Shown piece by piece: positions 5,335-12,271 of a stretch of 12,271 nt of DNA. Every line of letters begins with the position of its first letter. Within the stretch, counting starts at the first letter, position 1. The notes beneath the pieces were generated by a model that worked only from the letters and a program-made list of their open reading frames with translations, was not told the origin of the DNA and searched no databases. Position numbers and translations under genes: made by a program. Source of the DNA: Phycisphaerales bacterium (GTDB taxonomy: Bacteria > Planctomycetota > Phycisphaerae > Tepidisphaerales > Tepidisphaeraceae); contig PMAK01000093.1 of the NCBI GenBank assembly GCA_003153655.1, forward strand, positions 1 through 12,271, written 5' to 3'.

Positions 5335-8300
5335 ATGGCTACCGATCCGCGCTTTCTGGCCGACTCCGGCAACGCAATCTTTACCGGCAATGAGCTTCTG
5401 ATGAAGGGAGCCCTCGAAACCGAGGGTGGCGTTCATCTTCTTACCGGATATCCCGGTTCTCCCGTAGCTGGTTTCTTCGATTGCATGGGGGATATTGCTG
5501 ATCTCCTCAAATCGAAAGGCATTCGGGCGTTTCAGGCGAACAACGAAGCGCTCTCCGTCGCGGCCGTGAATGGCAGCCAGATGCTTCCGACACGCGCGAT
5601 CACCGCGTTTAAAAATGTTGGCGTGCATGTGTCGGCCGATGCGCTGGCGCTGGGAAATCTGGGCGGGGCGCATCCGCAGGGTGGGGCGGTCATTGTCATG
5701 GGGGAAGACCCTTGGTGTGACAGCACGCAGGTGCCGGCTGACAGCCGATTTTTGTGCGAGCATCTTCGGATGCCGGTGGTTGAACCCGGCTCGTCGCAGC
5801 AATTGAGCGATTGGATCGATCTTTCGTTCAAGCTGAGCCAGTCGGCGGGGTTGTATATCGGATATATCGTGACGGTTGCGCATGCCGATGGCGGCGGGAG
5901 CGTGCTGTGCCGGCCGAATCAATATCCGGTGATCAACACACGGGATAAGGTTGCGCTGGATACGCAGAAGATTGATCTGGAGAAGGTTTTACTTCCGCCG
6001 CGGACGTGGCGGCGGGAACTGCTCTTTCCGGAGCGATTCGCGACGACGATCAAAACCGCCCGCGATCTGGGGATTAACAAGATTATTCCGGCGACGGATG
6101 CGGCTTCTGCTGGTTCCCCCGCGCCGCTTGGGTTCATCGTCACGGGCATGGGGGGGCCGTATCTTCAACATGTGCTGTTTGATCTTGGTCTGTCGGGCCT
6201 GTTCCCGGTGTTGCAGATGGGGATGAGCTATCCCGTTGATGTGGAGATGGTCAAGGAATTTTCGGCAACGTGCCGGAACATGATCGTTATCGAGGAGCGG
6301 CGAAGCTTTTTGGAGAGGAATATTCGGGATGGGCTCTTCCATGTGCTGCCGCAGCAGGAGGCGACGGAGATTTGCAGCCGGCTGTTTGGGAAAATGTTCC
6401 CGGACAACAAGGAAGGGATTCCCGAGTCGCGGGGCCTCAATTTCTCGGTGCTGGCGCAGCGGATTATTCCGCTGATTCAATCGACGACGGAGATCGATCC
6501 GCATCGGCGCAACGGGCGATTGTCGGAGGAGATGAACCGCCTTCGCCGGGCGAGCAAGCCGCGGCTGGAAGTGTTTAATAAGAATATCGTTTCGCGCACG
6601 CCGACCTTTTGTCCCGGGTGTCCGCATCGTGACAGTTCAGCGGCGCTGCTGGAATTGCGGCAAAACCTGGCCGATCCGAAATACATGGCCAAGCATCATG
6701 GCATCGGGCCGGTGGATCTGGTTGCGCATGGCGACACCGGCTGTTACACGATGCTGATGTTTGCGCCGACCGAACAGCTTATGCACAATTACAGCGGCAT
6801 GGGACTTGGCGGCGGCACGGGTTCCGGCATCGATCCGTTCATCACCAACAAGCAGATCGTCTTCATGGGGGATGGAACGTTTTTCCATTCGGGCCAGGTG
6901 GCGATCAGCAATTCGATCAAGACGAATCAGGACATCACGTACATCATTCTGGAAAACAAGACGACGGCGATGACCGGGCATCAGGAACATGCCGGGACGG
7001 AACTCGATGTGATCGGGAATCGATCGTACATCCAGGACATCGAAGAGATTGTGCGCGGCATGGCGGGGACGAGCCCGCTGACGGTGGTAAAACTCTCGCC
7101 GGCGGATCGGACGGCTTACAAAGCTGCGCTGGAGCATGCGATTCTCGGCGATGGCGTGAAGGTTGTGATCGCGGACAAGGAATGCGGCATCACGTATCAC
7201 CGGCGGCAATTCAAGGAAGAGCGAAAGACGATCAAGAAATACGGCTATTTGCCGAGCAAAACGCACATGAACATCACGCCGGAGGTGTGCGAGAATTGCC
7301 TGGAATGCACCAAGGCGACCGCCTGTCCGGGATTGACCAGCATCGATACCGACTACGGCAAGAAGATCGACACGGATCTGACGTGGTGCGTGAACGACGG
7401 CGCCTGCGAGCGCGTGCGCACGAGCAATGAGATCGCGGATTCGGTTAAGCCGTGCCCGAGCTTTGAGCAGGTGACGGTTCTCCGCAAAAAGCGGCGGCGA
7501 TATATGTTGCCGAACATGGAGTTGGCGAAGCTTCCGGATGCGCCGCGCGTGCATGATCTGAGTGCGCCCGGTAATGCGTGGCGCGTTCACATGAGCGGCG
7601 TGGGCGGAATGGGCATCGGCGTCGTCGGAGCGATTCTTGTCCGGGCCGGCCATAAGGAAGGGTATCAAGTCATCTTCCAGGACAAGAAGGGCCTGGCGAT
7701 TCGTAATGGCGGGGTGTTTGCCCAGATTACGTTTGTGAATGCGAAGAAAGAGGGGACAGAGGTTTCGCCGTTCCCGATTACCGGATCGATTCCATATGGC
7801 AAAGCTGATTTGCTGCTGGGCATCGACATTCTCGAAGCCTCGCGGGCGATTGATCCGCGCGAGCAGTTCCGCGTTGCGTCGCCCGAGCACACGACGGCCG
7901 TGCTGAACATGCACAAGCAATCGACCGTTTATACGCTGCTGGGCAAGGATGATTTCGATCCCGATCAGCTTCGCGAGCAGATTTTCGAGCAGTGCGATCT
8001 GGAGCACAGCTTCGCATCAAATCTCGCGGAGATTTGCGAACGGCGACTGGGGAGCAAGCAGTTCGTCAACATCATGATGCTCGGCGTGGCGTATCAGCTG
8101 GGATTAATTCCCGTATCGCCGCGCAGTATTGCGTGGGCGATCAAGGACAGCATTCGGCGCGATCATCGGCGGAACCTGAAGGCGTTTAACATCGGGCGCA
8201 AACTGGCGCTGGAGCCGCGGGCATTGCCGCGTAAACCGGAGCCGCAGACCTGGGGGCAGATCCTGACCAACAAGGTGCGCATTCTTCGCAAGACGCGTTA

Positions 8301-9030
8301 TCGCGGGCATATTTTGTCGGAGCAGTTTGAGCAGTTGGTGAATTCGGCCGTGCAGGAGATGCCCAATCTGCCGGAGACGGCGAAATACGATCTGGCCCTG
8401 CGGATTTATGATCTGATGCAGTATCAGGATTTCGCGTTCGCCAAGCGGTATGTCGATTCGGTGCGAAAAATTTATCGGCGCGACCGGGCCGAGGGGCAAT
8501 TCGCGGCGACGCATGCGGTGATAACGAATTTGGCGAAAGTCACGCTCATTAAGGATGAGCCGTATGTTTCGTATCTGCTGACGCGTTATGAGAAAAAGCA
8601 GCGGGACATCGCCAAATACAACGTGGATGTGCTCAATGGCGACCAACTGAAATATCGCCATCACACGAGTCCGGAATTTAATGTCGGCCCGTGGCGGATT
8701 CGATTGCGCCTGACCACGACTGATTGGCAATTGGGCCTCGTTCGTCACATGAAATGGTGGCGGAAACTGCCCGGCTGGCACAAGCGCGAAACGACATTCC
8801 GCGACTGGTATATCGGGTTATTCGATCGCGTGGGTCTGAACACGGACGAGGCTTACGAAAAAGCATTGCGGATTCTTCGGTGTCCGGAACAGGTGAGCGG
8901 GTATCGCGAGGTGCGATATCCAAAGATGGACGCGGTAAAGGCAGCGGTGGAAGGGGAGCTGCATCCGGTGGCGAAGTCGGCGGCGACGGTTGGATCGGCG
9001 GGCTTGCCGGGGTTTCCGGCGTCGGTGTGA
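5335..9030 (+). CDS. Fused indolepyruvate:ferredoxin oxidoreductase (IorA-IorB fusion with DUF6537-type C-terminus)
   Basis: This is a 1231-residue cytoplasmic enzyme of the 2-oxoacid:ferredoxin oxidoreductase superfamily. Relatives convert indolepyruvate and other aryl 2-oxoacids, CoA and oxidised ferredoxin to the acyl-CoA, CO2 and reduced ferredoxin. Residues about 15-200 are the pyrimidine-type domain (LLTGYPGSPVAGF). Residues 426-432 are CPGCPHR. Thiamine diphosphate binding is at GDGTFFHSG (512 on) with ENKTTAMTG. A ferredoxin-like insert has cysteines at 652, 655, 658, 664, then 685, 691 and 707. The IorB-like gamma domain starts at GVGGMGIG (755) and runs to about 950. The remaining 280 residues match the DUF6537-type tail found on long fused members. 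Start: ATG with AAGG 11 nt upstream. Length fits the fused family (usually about 1150-1200). Substrate identity is inferred; no ferredoxin gene is adjacent. Confidence 0.93.
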   Translation: MATDPRFLADSGNAIFTGNELLMKGALETEGGVHLLTGYPGSPVAGFFDCMGDIADLLKSKGIRAFQANNEALSVAAVNGSQMLPTRAITAFKNVGVHVSADALALGNLGGAHPQGGAVIVMGEDPWCDSTQVPADSRFLCEHLRMPVVEPGSSQQLSDWIDLSFKLSQSAGLYIGYIVTVAHADGGGSVLCRPNQYPVINTRDKVALDTQKIDLEKVLLPPRTWRRELLFPERFATTIKTARDLGINKIIPATDAASAGSPAPLGFIVTGMGGPYLQHVLFDLGLSGLFPVLQMGMSYPVDVEMVKEFSATCRNMIVIEERRSFLERNIRDGLFHVLPQQEATEICSRLFGKMFPDNKEGIPESRGLNFSVLAQRIIPLIQSTTEIDPHRRNGRLSEEMNRLRRASKPRLEVFNKNIVSRTPTFCPGCPHRDSSAALLELRQNLADPKYMAKHHGIGPVDLVAHGDTGCYTMLMFAPTEQLMHNYSGMGLGGGTGSGIDPFITNKQIVFMGDGTFFHSGQVAISNSIKTNQDITYIILENKTTAMTGHQEHAGTELDVIGNRSYIQDIEEIVRGMAGTSPLTVVKLSPADRTAYKAALEHAILGDGVKVVIADKECGITYHRRQFKEERKTIKKYGYLPSKTHMNITPEVCENCLECTKATACPGLTSIDTDYGKKIDTDLTWCVNDGACERVRTSNEIADSVKPCPSFEQVTVLRKKRRRYMLPNMELAKLPDAPRVHDLSAPGNAWRVHMSGVGGMGIGVVGAILVRAGHKEGYQVIFQDKKGLAIRNGGVFAQITFVNAKKEGTEVSPFPITGSIPYGKADLLLGIDILEASRAIDPREQFRVASPEHTTAVLNMHKQSTVYTLLGKDDFDPDQLREQIFEQCDLEHSFASNLAEICERRLGSKQFVNIMMLGVAYQLGLIPVSPRSIAWAIKDSIRRDHRRNLKAFNIGRKLALEPRALPRKPEPQTWGQILTNKVRILRKTRYRGHILSEQFEQLVNSAVQEMPNLPETAKYDLALRIYDLMQYQDFAFAKRYVDSVRKIYRRDRAEGQFAATHAVITNLAKVTLIKDEPYVSYLLTRYEKKQRDIAKYNVDVLNGDQLKYRHHTSPEFNVGPWRIRLRLTTTDWQLGLVRHMKWWRKLPGWHKRETTFRDWYIGLFDRVGLNTDEAYEKALRILRCPEQVSGYREVRYPKMDAVKAAVEGELHPVAKSAATVGSAGLPGFPASV

Positions 9031-9048
9031 CCGTTTTGCTCTAGCGGC

Positions 9049-9441
9049 TTACGAGCGGCCCCTTTTCTTGGCTGGCATCAGCAGCGGTCGATCGCAGCGG
9101 CGGAAGTCTTCGTCGAGGGTCAAAAGGGGACAGTTTTCGATCAGCGACAGCGCATAGGCAAAGCAATCACCGAGGTTCAAAGGATATTTCAGCCGGGCGA
9201 CGGCGGCAATGCGTGCTTGTTCAATCGTAGGCGAAACAAAATCAATGCCGCTTGAAAGCAGCGATGCTTCAAGCCCTTCCACACCTTCCAGGAGCCGACT
9301 GCGGAGCAGGATCATCGTCTCAGCCAGATTGACGGTGCTCATCAAAAGCCGGCCGCGGTGCAGATCGATTTGTTGAAGCACCCAATCGGCGGAAGACTCT
9401 TGAAACAAGAACGAGAGGGCCGCGGAAGTATCAATGACCAT
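9049..9441 (-). CDS. PIN-domain ribonuclease, VapC-type toxin
   Basis: A 130-residue PIN-domain protein. The acidic residues that hold the metal are present: D4 in MVIDTSAAL, E41 in NLAET, D92 in GDCFAYALS, and D110 or D112 in LTLDEDF. Length and order are typical of VapC toxins, which cleave RNA (often tRNA or rRNA) when freed from their antitoxin. Its ATG lies within the last codons of the upstream antitoxin-like gene (11-nt overlap), so it is probably translated by coupling. The gene ends only 18 nt from the convergent end of the oxidoreductase gene, with no clear terminator between them. RNA target unknown. Confidence 0.9.
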   Translation of the reverse strand: MVIDTSAALSFLFQESSADWVLQQIDLHRGRLLMSTVNLAETMILLRSRLLEGVEGLEASLLSSGIDFVSPTIEQARIAAVARLKYPLNLGDCFAYALSLIENCPLLTLDEDFRRCDRPLLMPAKKRGRS

Positions 9442-9676
9442 TCGGACCCCAGAGATCGTCTTCCTTCAGCCAACTCTTGCGCGGCCGCTGAGGTAGTTGC
9501 TTCCCAGCGCCGAAGAGATCGCGCAGATTGACCGTCGGAGTTTTTTGGGCCAACTGCAACGCTTCGTCAACCGCGGTGCGAACCGCGTCGGATTTCGTTT
9601 TTATCTGACGGACTTTCATAAAGCGTCTAAGTTTTTGCTCGAACGCGGGAGACATATGAATGTTCAGTTGGCCCAT
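9431..9676 (-). CDS. VapB-type antitoxin (ribbon-helix-helix-like)
   Basis: The product is 81 residues. The N-terminal half (NIHMSPAFEQKLRRFMKVRQIKTKSDAVRTAVDEAL) has the beta-strand plus two-helix pattern of a ribbon-helix-helix DNA-binding domain. The C-terminal half (LRDLFGAGKQLPQ...DDLWGPNGH) is the likely toxin-binding tail. It precedes and overlaps the PIN-domain gene by 11 nt, the classic antitoxin-first layout. The ATG has AGGA 6 nt upstream. The pair is expected to repress its own promoter. Identification rests on position and pattern more than on a strong motif. Confidence 0.78.
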   Translation of the reverse strand: MGQLNIHMSPAFEQKLRRFMKVRQIKTKSDAVRTAVDEALQLAQKTPTVNLRDLFGAGKQLPQRPRKSWLKEDDLWGPNGH

Positions 9677-9681
9677 TTATT

Positions 9682-9702
9682 ATCCTGTACAGAAACGATA
9701 CA
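9682..9702 (-). promoter_or_regulatory. Candidate autoregulatory site of the toxin-antitoxin pair
   Basis: Upstream of the antitoxin start, on the minus strand, TTCTGTA occurs twice with an 11-nt period and ends in the self-complementary CTGTACAG. This is next to the AGGA ribosome-binding site and a GATAAT sequence. Phased half-sites here are typical of ribbon-helix-helix operators, but no binding site was verified. Confidence 0.3.
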
Positions 9703-9764
9703 GAAGATGAAAGAAGAAAGCAACTGAGGACGTTCGTTGAAAAGGCCCCTCGTTTTGCAGGAAA

Positions 9765-11297
9765 TCAAAACGTCTTCCGCTGCCGCGCCGTTGGGATGTT
9801 CAGAATCTTCCGGTATTTCGCCACCGTCCGTCTGGCCAGGTCGATCCCCTGTGCTTTCAGTTTTTCCACGATCTCATCGTCGTTCAGCGGGTTTTTCGGG
9901 TCTTCGTTGCCGATGATCGTCTTGAGTTTTTCCTTCACCGCGTCCCAGCTCATGTCTTCGCCTTCGGCGCTGGTGGTGCCGCCGGAGAAGAAGCGTCGCA
10001 ACGGAAATACGCCGCGGGGGGTTTGAATCCACTTTTCGGAAACCGCGCGCGAAACGGTGGCCACATGGATTCCCAATTGATCGGCCACGAGAATCATCGG
10101 CAGGGGTTTTAAATACTCCGCCCCTTTGTCGAAAAATTCCCGCTGGGCATCCACGACTTTTCGGATCACCCGCATGATGGTGCTGCGGCGCTGCTCGATG
10201 CTTTCGATGAGCCAGCGGGCGTTCCGCACGTTATTCGACAGAAATTCGCGGGTTTTCTTGTCCTGCGACCGGTCCTTGATCATCTTGCGGTACATGCCGC
10301 TGATGTACAGGTTCGGAGCCGGATCGTTGGTCATCTCGATTTCGTACGTGTCCTGGTCTTCATCGTAATAAATGATGGCATCGGGCGTGATCGGCGGGGC
10401 GTCGTTGCCCCCGATTTGTTTGCCCGGATATGGATTGAGCCGCGACAACCGTTTGACCGCGCGCTGAATCTCATCAATCGGCCGGCCGAGCTTGCGGCTG
10501 ATTTGCGGATACCGATTCATCTCCAGGTCTTTCAGATGCTCCGTAATCAGCGCCCGTTCCAGCGGAAAATCATGACCTTCGGACAGTTCTTCATCCTCAT
10601 CCAATGCGTCCAGTTGAAGCAGCAGGCATTCCTGAAGCGTTCTGGCCCCCACGCCGGGCGGCAGGAGCGTCTGAATCAATTTGAGCGCATCCGTCAGTTC
10701 CGCAATCGTCACCGGCGCTTTGGATTCCTTCTGAACATCCTCAAACTTGGCCCTGAAATATCCCTCGGCATCGATGTAGTTGATGAGAATCTCGCCGGCC
10801 TTGCGCACCTGCGGGGAGCATTCGATGAAGGTCCATTGCCCCACCAGATAGTCGGCCAGCGTCCCGCTGCGCGCAGCGGTGTTGTTCATCGCATCAAGCT
10901 TTTTATCGCGGTCCCCCTCGAAAGATGAAGCCTGGCGAAAACGATTCCCCTCGGGGCTGAATTCTTCGCTTTCAAGGTATTCGCTGATCTTGGAGAGGCG
11001 ATCGAAATCCTCGGATTGGTCGGAATTCTCCTTAACGACCAGTGCCCGTTCCCCCTCGGAATAGTCTTCTCCCGGATTGTGCTGATCGCCCTCAATCGGG
11101 GGGGCCTCGCCCGGCTCATCGCCTGGCTCCACATCGGATTCGCGCATCTCCAAGACGGGGTTGTTTTGAAGCTCCTCTTCGATACGCTCCTCCAGCGCCA
11201 TCAGCGGAAGCTGGAGGATCTCCATGCTCTGGATCATGCGCGGCGTCAACTGCTGCCGCATCTCCGTCCGCATCGAAGCTGATTGTGTTAACTGCAT
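9765..11297 (-). CDS. rpoN: RNA polymerase sigma-54 factor
   Basis: A 510-residue sigma-54. Region I is residues 1-50 (QQLTPRMIQSMEILQLPLMALEERIEEEL...NPVLE), which blocks open-complex formation until an AAA+ enhancer-binding protein acts. Region II (about 51-140) is acidic and low-complexity. The core-binding domain is about 145-340, the helix-turn-helix domain that reads the -12 element about 400-440 (VADQLGIHVATVSRAVS), and the RpoN box ARRTVAKYR is at 488-496 for the -24 element. All parts are present. The ATG at 11297 lacks a ribosome-binding site; an in-frame ATG at 11273 also lacks one, but the first start keeps the usual N-terminal 'MxLxQS' pattern. Neighbours are asnB upstream and the toxin-antitoxin pair downstream; the frequent partners lptB, hpf and ptsN are absent here. 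Confidence 0.97.
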   Translation of the reverse strand: MQLTQSASMRTEMRQQLTPRMIQSMEILQLPLMALEERIEEELQNNPVLEMRESDVEPGDEPGEAPPIEGDQHNPGEDYSEGERALVVKENSDQSEDFDRLSKISEYLESEEFSPEGNRFRQASSFEGDRDKKLDAMNNTAARSGTLADYLVGQWTFIECSPQVRKAGEILINYIDAEGYFRAKFEDVQKESKAPVTIAELTDALKLIQTLLPPGVGARTLQECLLLQLDALDEDEELSEGHDFPLERALITEHLKDLEMNRYPQISRKLGRPIDEIQRAVKRLSRLNPYPGKQIGGNDAPPITPDAIIYYDEDQDTYEIEMTNDPAPNLYISGMYRKMIKDRSQDKKTREFLSNNVRNARWLIESIEQRRSTIMRVIRKVVDAQREFFDKGAEYLKPLPMILVADQLGIHVATVSRAVSEKWIQTPRGVFPLRRFFSGGTTSAEGEDMSWDAVKEKLKTIIGNEDPKNPLNDDEIVEKLKAQGIDLARRTVAKYRKILNIPTARQRKTF

Positions 11298-11332
11298 ATT
11301 ACAAAAATACTTATCAACATTTTGTCAACATC

Positions 11333-11348
11333 GGGCACGAAATTTGCT
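11333..11348 (+). promoter_or_regulatory. Sigma-54 (-24/-12) promoter-like site next to rpoN
   Basis: The plus strand reads GGGCACGAAATTTGCT. From 11334 on it matches the sigma-54 consensus GGCACG-N4-TTGC exactly, with the -24 GG at 11334-11335 and the -12 GC at 11346-11347, the required 10 nt apart. Only the base before GG departs from the consensus T. It points away from rpoN, toward the 3' end of asnB on the opposite strand, with a predicted start near 11359. No gene on the plus strand follows it. Confidence 0.5.
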
Positions 11349-11356
11349 ATCACCGT

Positions 11357-11385
11357 ACTATATCACCATTTGATGCCGTGCCCAA
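11357..11385 (-). promoter_or_regulatory. Candidate extended -10 promoter of rpoN
   Basis: On the minus strand, TGATATAGT (11357-11365) is an extended -10 (TG-N-TATAGT). TTGGGC (11380-11385) sits 17 nt further upstream as a weak -35. The start would be near 11350, giving an rpoN leader of about 53 nt. The leader begins over the opposing sigma-54 site at 11333-11348. Confidence 0.42.
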
Positions 11386-11470
11386 AAGAAAATTTGGCGT
11401 GCCATAGATATGTTGCGGCGCCGATGGGTTGGAACTGCCCCGCATAGCCCGCACCCCCGTCTTAAACCAT

Positions 11471-12271
11471 TCAAATTCTTTGGTCCCGCCACCATAATTC
11501 CAACATCACCAGGGCATACAGCCGCTGAGAATGATCGACTTTACCCGTGCAATGTTTATCGATCATTTCCCTCACCACCTTGGTTTGGAAATATGTGGAG
11601 GCGAATGAATCGCCAGATCCAAGCAAATCTTCCATCATGGGCCGCAATGACTCGCGCAGCCACTGGCCGATGGGGACGGCAAACCCCATCTTCTTTCGCC
11701 GAAAGACAAAATCGGGCAAGTCTTTGGCAAATGCCTCTCGCAGCATTCGCTTCGGGCCGCCTTTGAGTAGTTCCGCCGTAGAAAAACCGGCCGCGATGGC
11801 CACCAGCTCGTGATCCATGAAAGGCGAGCGGACCTCCAGAGCATGCAGCATGGATGCCCGATCCAGCTTGGTCAGCAGATCGCCTGGCAGATAGGTTTCA
11901 CGATCGGTCGCCAGCGCCGCCTGAACGCGGTCGCGGTTCTGACTCAATCGTTCATACGCCTCGGCCACGGGATTTGGCCGTCGCGGCAACGGCGCGGGAT
12001 AGATCGCGCTGAGCAGATCGGAATCGAATAGCGCGACATACGCGGCATAACGCTGCGCCGGGGGCAGGCTCATCGCCGTCAGGAACCGTTTGGCCCGCGC
12101 GATGGACGATTGGGGATGGCCCGCTGGAATCGCCTCGGCCATCGTGCCGAGGATGCCCGGAATCGCGCCGCCCCTGCCACCCATCCGCATCGCGCGATAG
12201 CGGTCATATCCTCCGAATAGTTCGTCGCCGCCGTCGCCGCTGAGCGCGACTTTTACATGCCGGCGGGTTTC
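11471..12271 (-). CDS. asnB: Glutamine-hydrolysing asparagine synthase, C-terminal part (5' end outside window)
   Basis: 267 codons including the stop are visible; the frame runs off the right edge. It is the ATP-dependent synthetase domain of class B asparagine synthase, which adenylates aspartate and transfers ammonia from glutamine. Near the edge it has the ATP pyrophosphatase-type motif LSGDGGDELFGGYDRYR. Further on are LLTKLDRASMLHALEVRSPFMD, a near-universal family block that binds substrate, and RRKKMGFAVPIGQWLR close to the C-terminus. The N-terminal glutaminase domain is not in view. Related proteins act in exopolysaccharide and exosortase loci, so amidation of another substrate cannot be excluded. 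It lies upstream of rpoN on the same strand with a 173-nt gap. Confidence 0.93.
   Translation of the reverse strand, partial: ETRRHVKVALSGDGGDELFGGYDRYRAMRMGGRGGAIPGILGTMAEAIPAGHPQSSIARAKRFLTAMSLPPAQRYAAYVALFDSDLLSAIYPAPLPRRPNPVAEAYERLSQNRDRVQAALATDRETYLPGDLLTKLDRASMLHALEVRSPFMDHELVAIAAGFSTAELLKGGPKRMLREAFAKDLPDFVFRRKKMGFAVPIGQWLRESLRPMMEDLLGSGDSFASTYFQTKVVREMIDKHCTGKVDHSQRLYALVMLELWWRDQRI

Noticed and set aside
6637..8007. A 456-codon open frame on the minus strand inside the oxidoreductase gene
   Set aside because: It is antisense to well-conserved TPP-binding and iron-sulfur coding sequence. Its product is arginine/histidine-rich with no recognisable domain, as expected of a reading-frame shadow in GC-rich DNA.
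11299..11328. TTGACA directly upstream of rpoN as its -35
   Set aside because: The only good -10 partner (TGTAAT) needs a 19-nt spacer and would start the transcript within the first codons. The extended -10 at 11357-11365 is more plausible.
11410..11766. A 118-codon plus-strand open frame downstream of the sigma-54 site
   Set aside because: It overlaps the conserved asnB coding sequence on the opposite strand and has no recognisable protein features. It was considered as a target of the -24/-12 promoter but is not supported.
1..12271. CRISPR arrays, tRNA or rRNA genes, IS transposases
   Set aside because: None were recognised on either strand. The only repeats of note are the inverted arms at 1523-1978 and the hairpins at 5264-5312.

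Overview
The window is 12.3 kb of moderately GC-rich bacterial DNA with eleven supported protein genes, two of them cut by the window edges. It best fits a member of the Planctomycetota, perhaps Phycisphaerae-like. The reasons are the sigma-54 N-terminus (RMIQSMEILQLPLMALEERI), a short PEP-CTERM protein with an arginine-rich tail, a fused indolepyruvate oxidoreductase with a C-terminal DUF6537-type domain, and a GxxExxY gene bordered by inverted repeats. The taxonomic call is an inference from protein flavour; there is no rRNA here.

Left part (1-3524, + strand): the 3' end of gltB and a complete gltD, which together encode NADPH-type glutamate synthase. Between them sits a separate, AT-richer unit: one GxxExxY gene (PD-(D/E)XK nuclease fold) bordered by 44-nt inverted repeats that match at 40 of 44 positions. 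It looks like a small mobile or mobilised cassette lodged in the gltB-gltD junction. A good intrinsic terminator overlaps the gltD stop codon.

Middle (3644-5334): a minus-strand secreted CHRD-domain/PEP-CTERM protein with a plausible sigma-70 promoter preceded by 11-bp-phased direct repeats, a 390-bp gap, and an overlapping pair of small minus-strand genes of unknown function. Next comes a plus-strand leader with a good promoter and two adjacent A/T-centred hairpins, followed by a 1231-aa fused indolepyruvate:ferredoxin oxidoreductase (5335-9030).

Right part (9049-12271, all minus strand): in transcription order, the 3' two-thirds or less of a glutamine-hydrolysing asparagine synthase, the sigma-54 gene rpoN, and a VapB/VapC-type toxin-antitoxin pair. 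The gap upstream of rpoN holds an extended -10 promoter reading into rpoN. A near-perfect -24/-12 sigma-54 promoter lies on the opposite strand, just downstream of the predicted rpoN start point, which suggests autoregulation.

Functionally, glutamate synthase, a glutamine-dependent amidotransferase and the nitrogen sigma factor form a loose nitrogen/amino-acid theme. The oxidoreductase adds aromatic 2-oxoacid breakdown linked to ferredoxin. The strand changes show these are separate transcription units, not one pathway operon.
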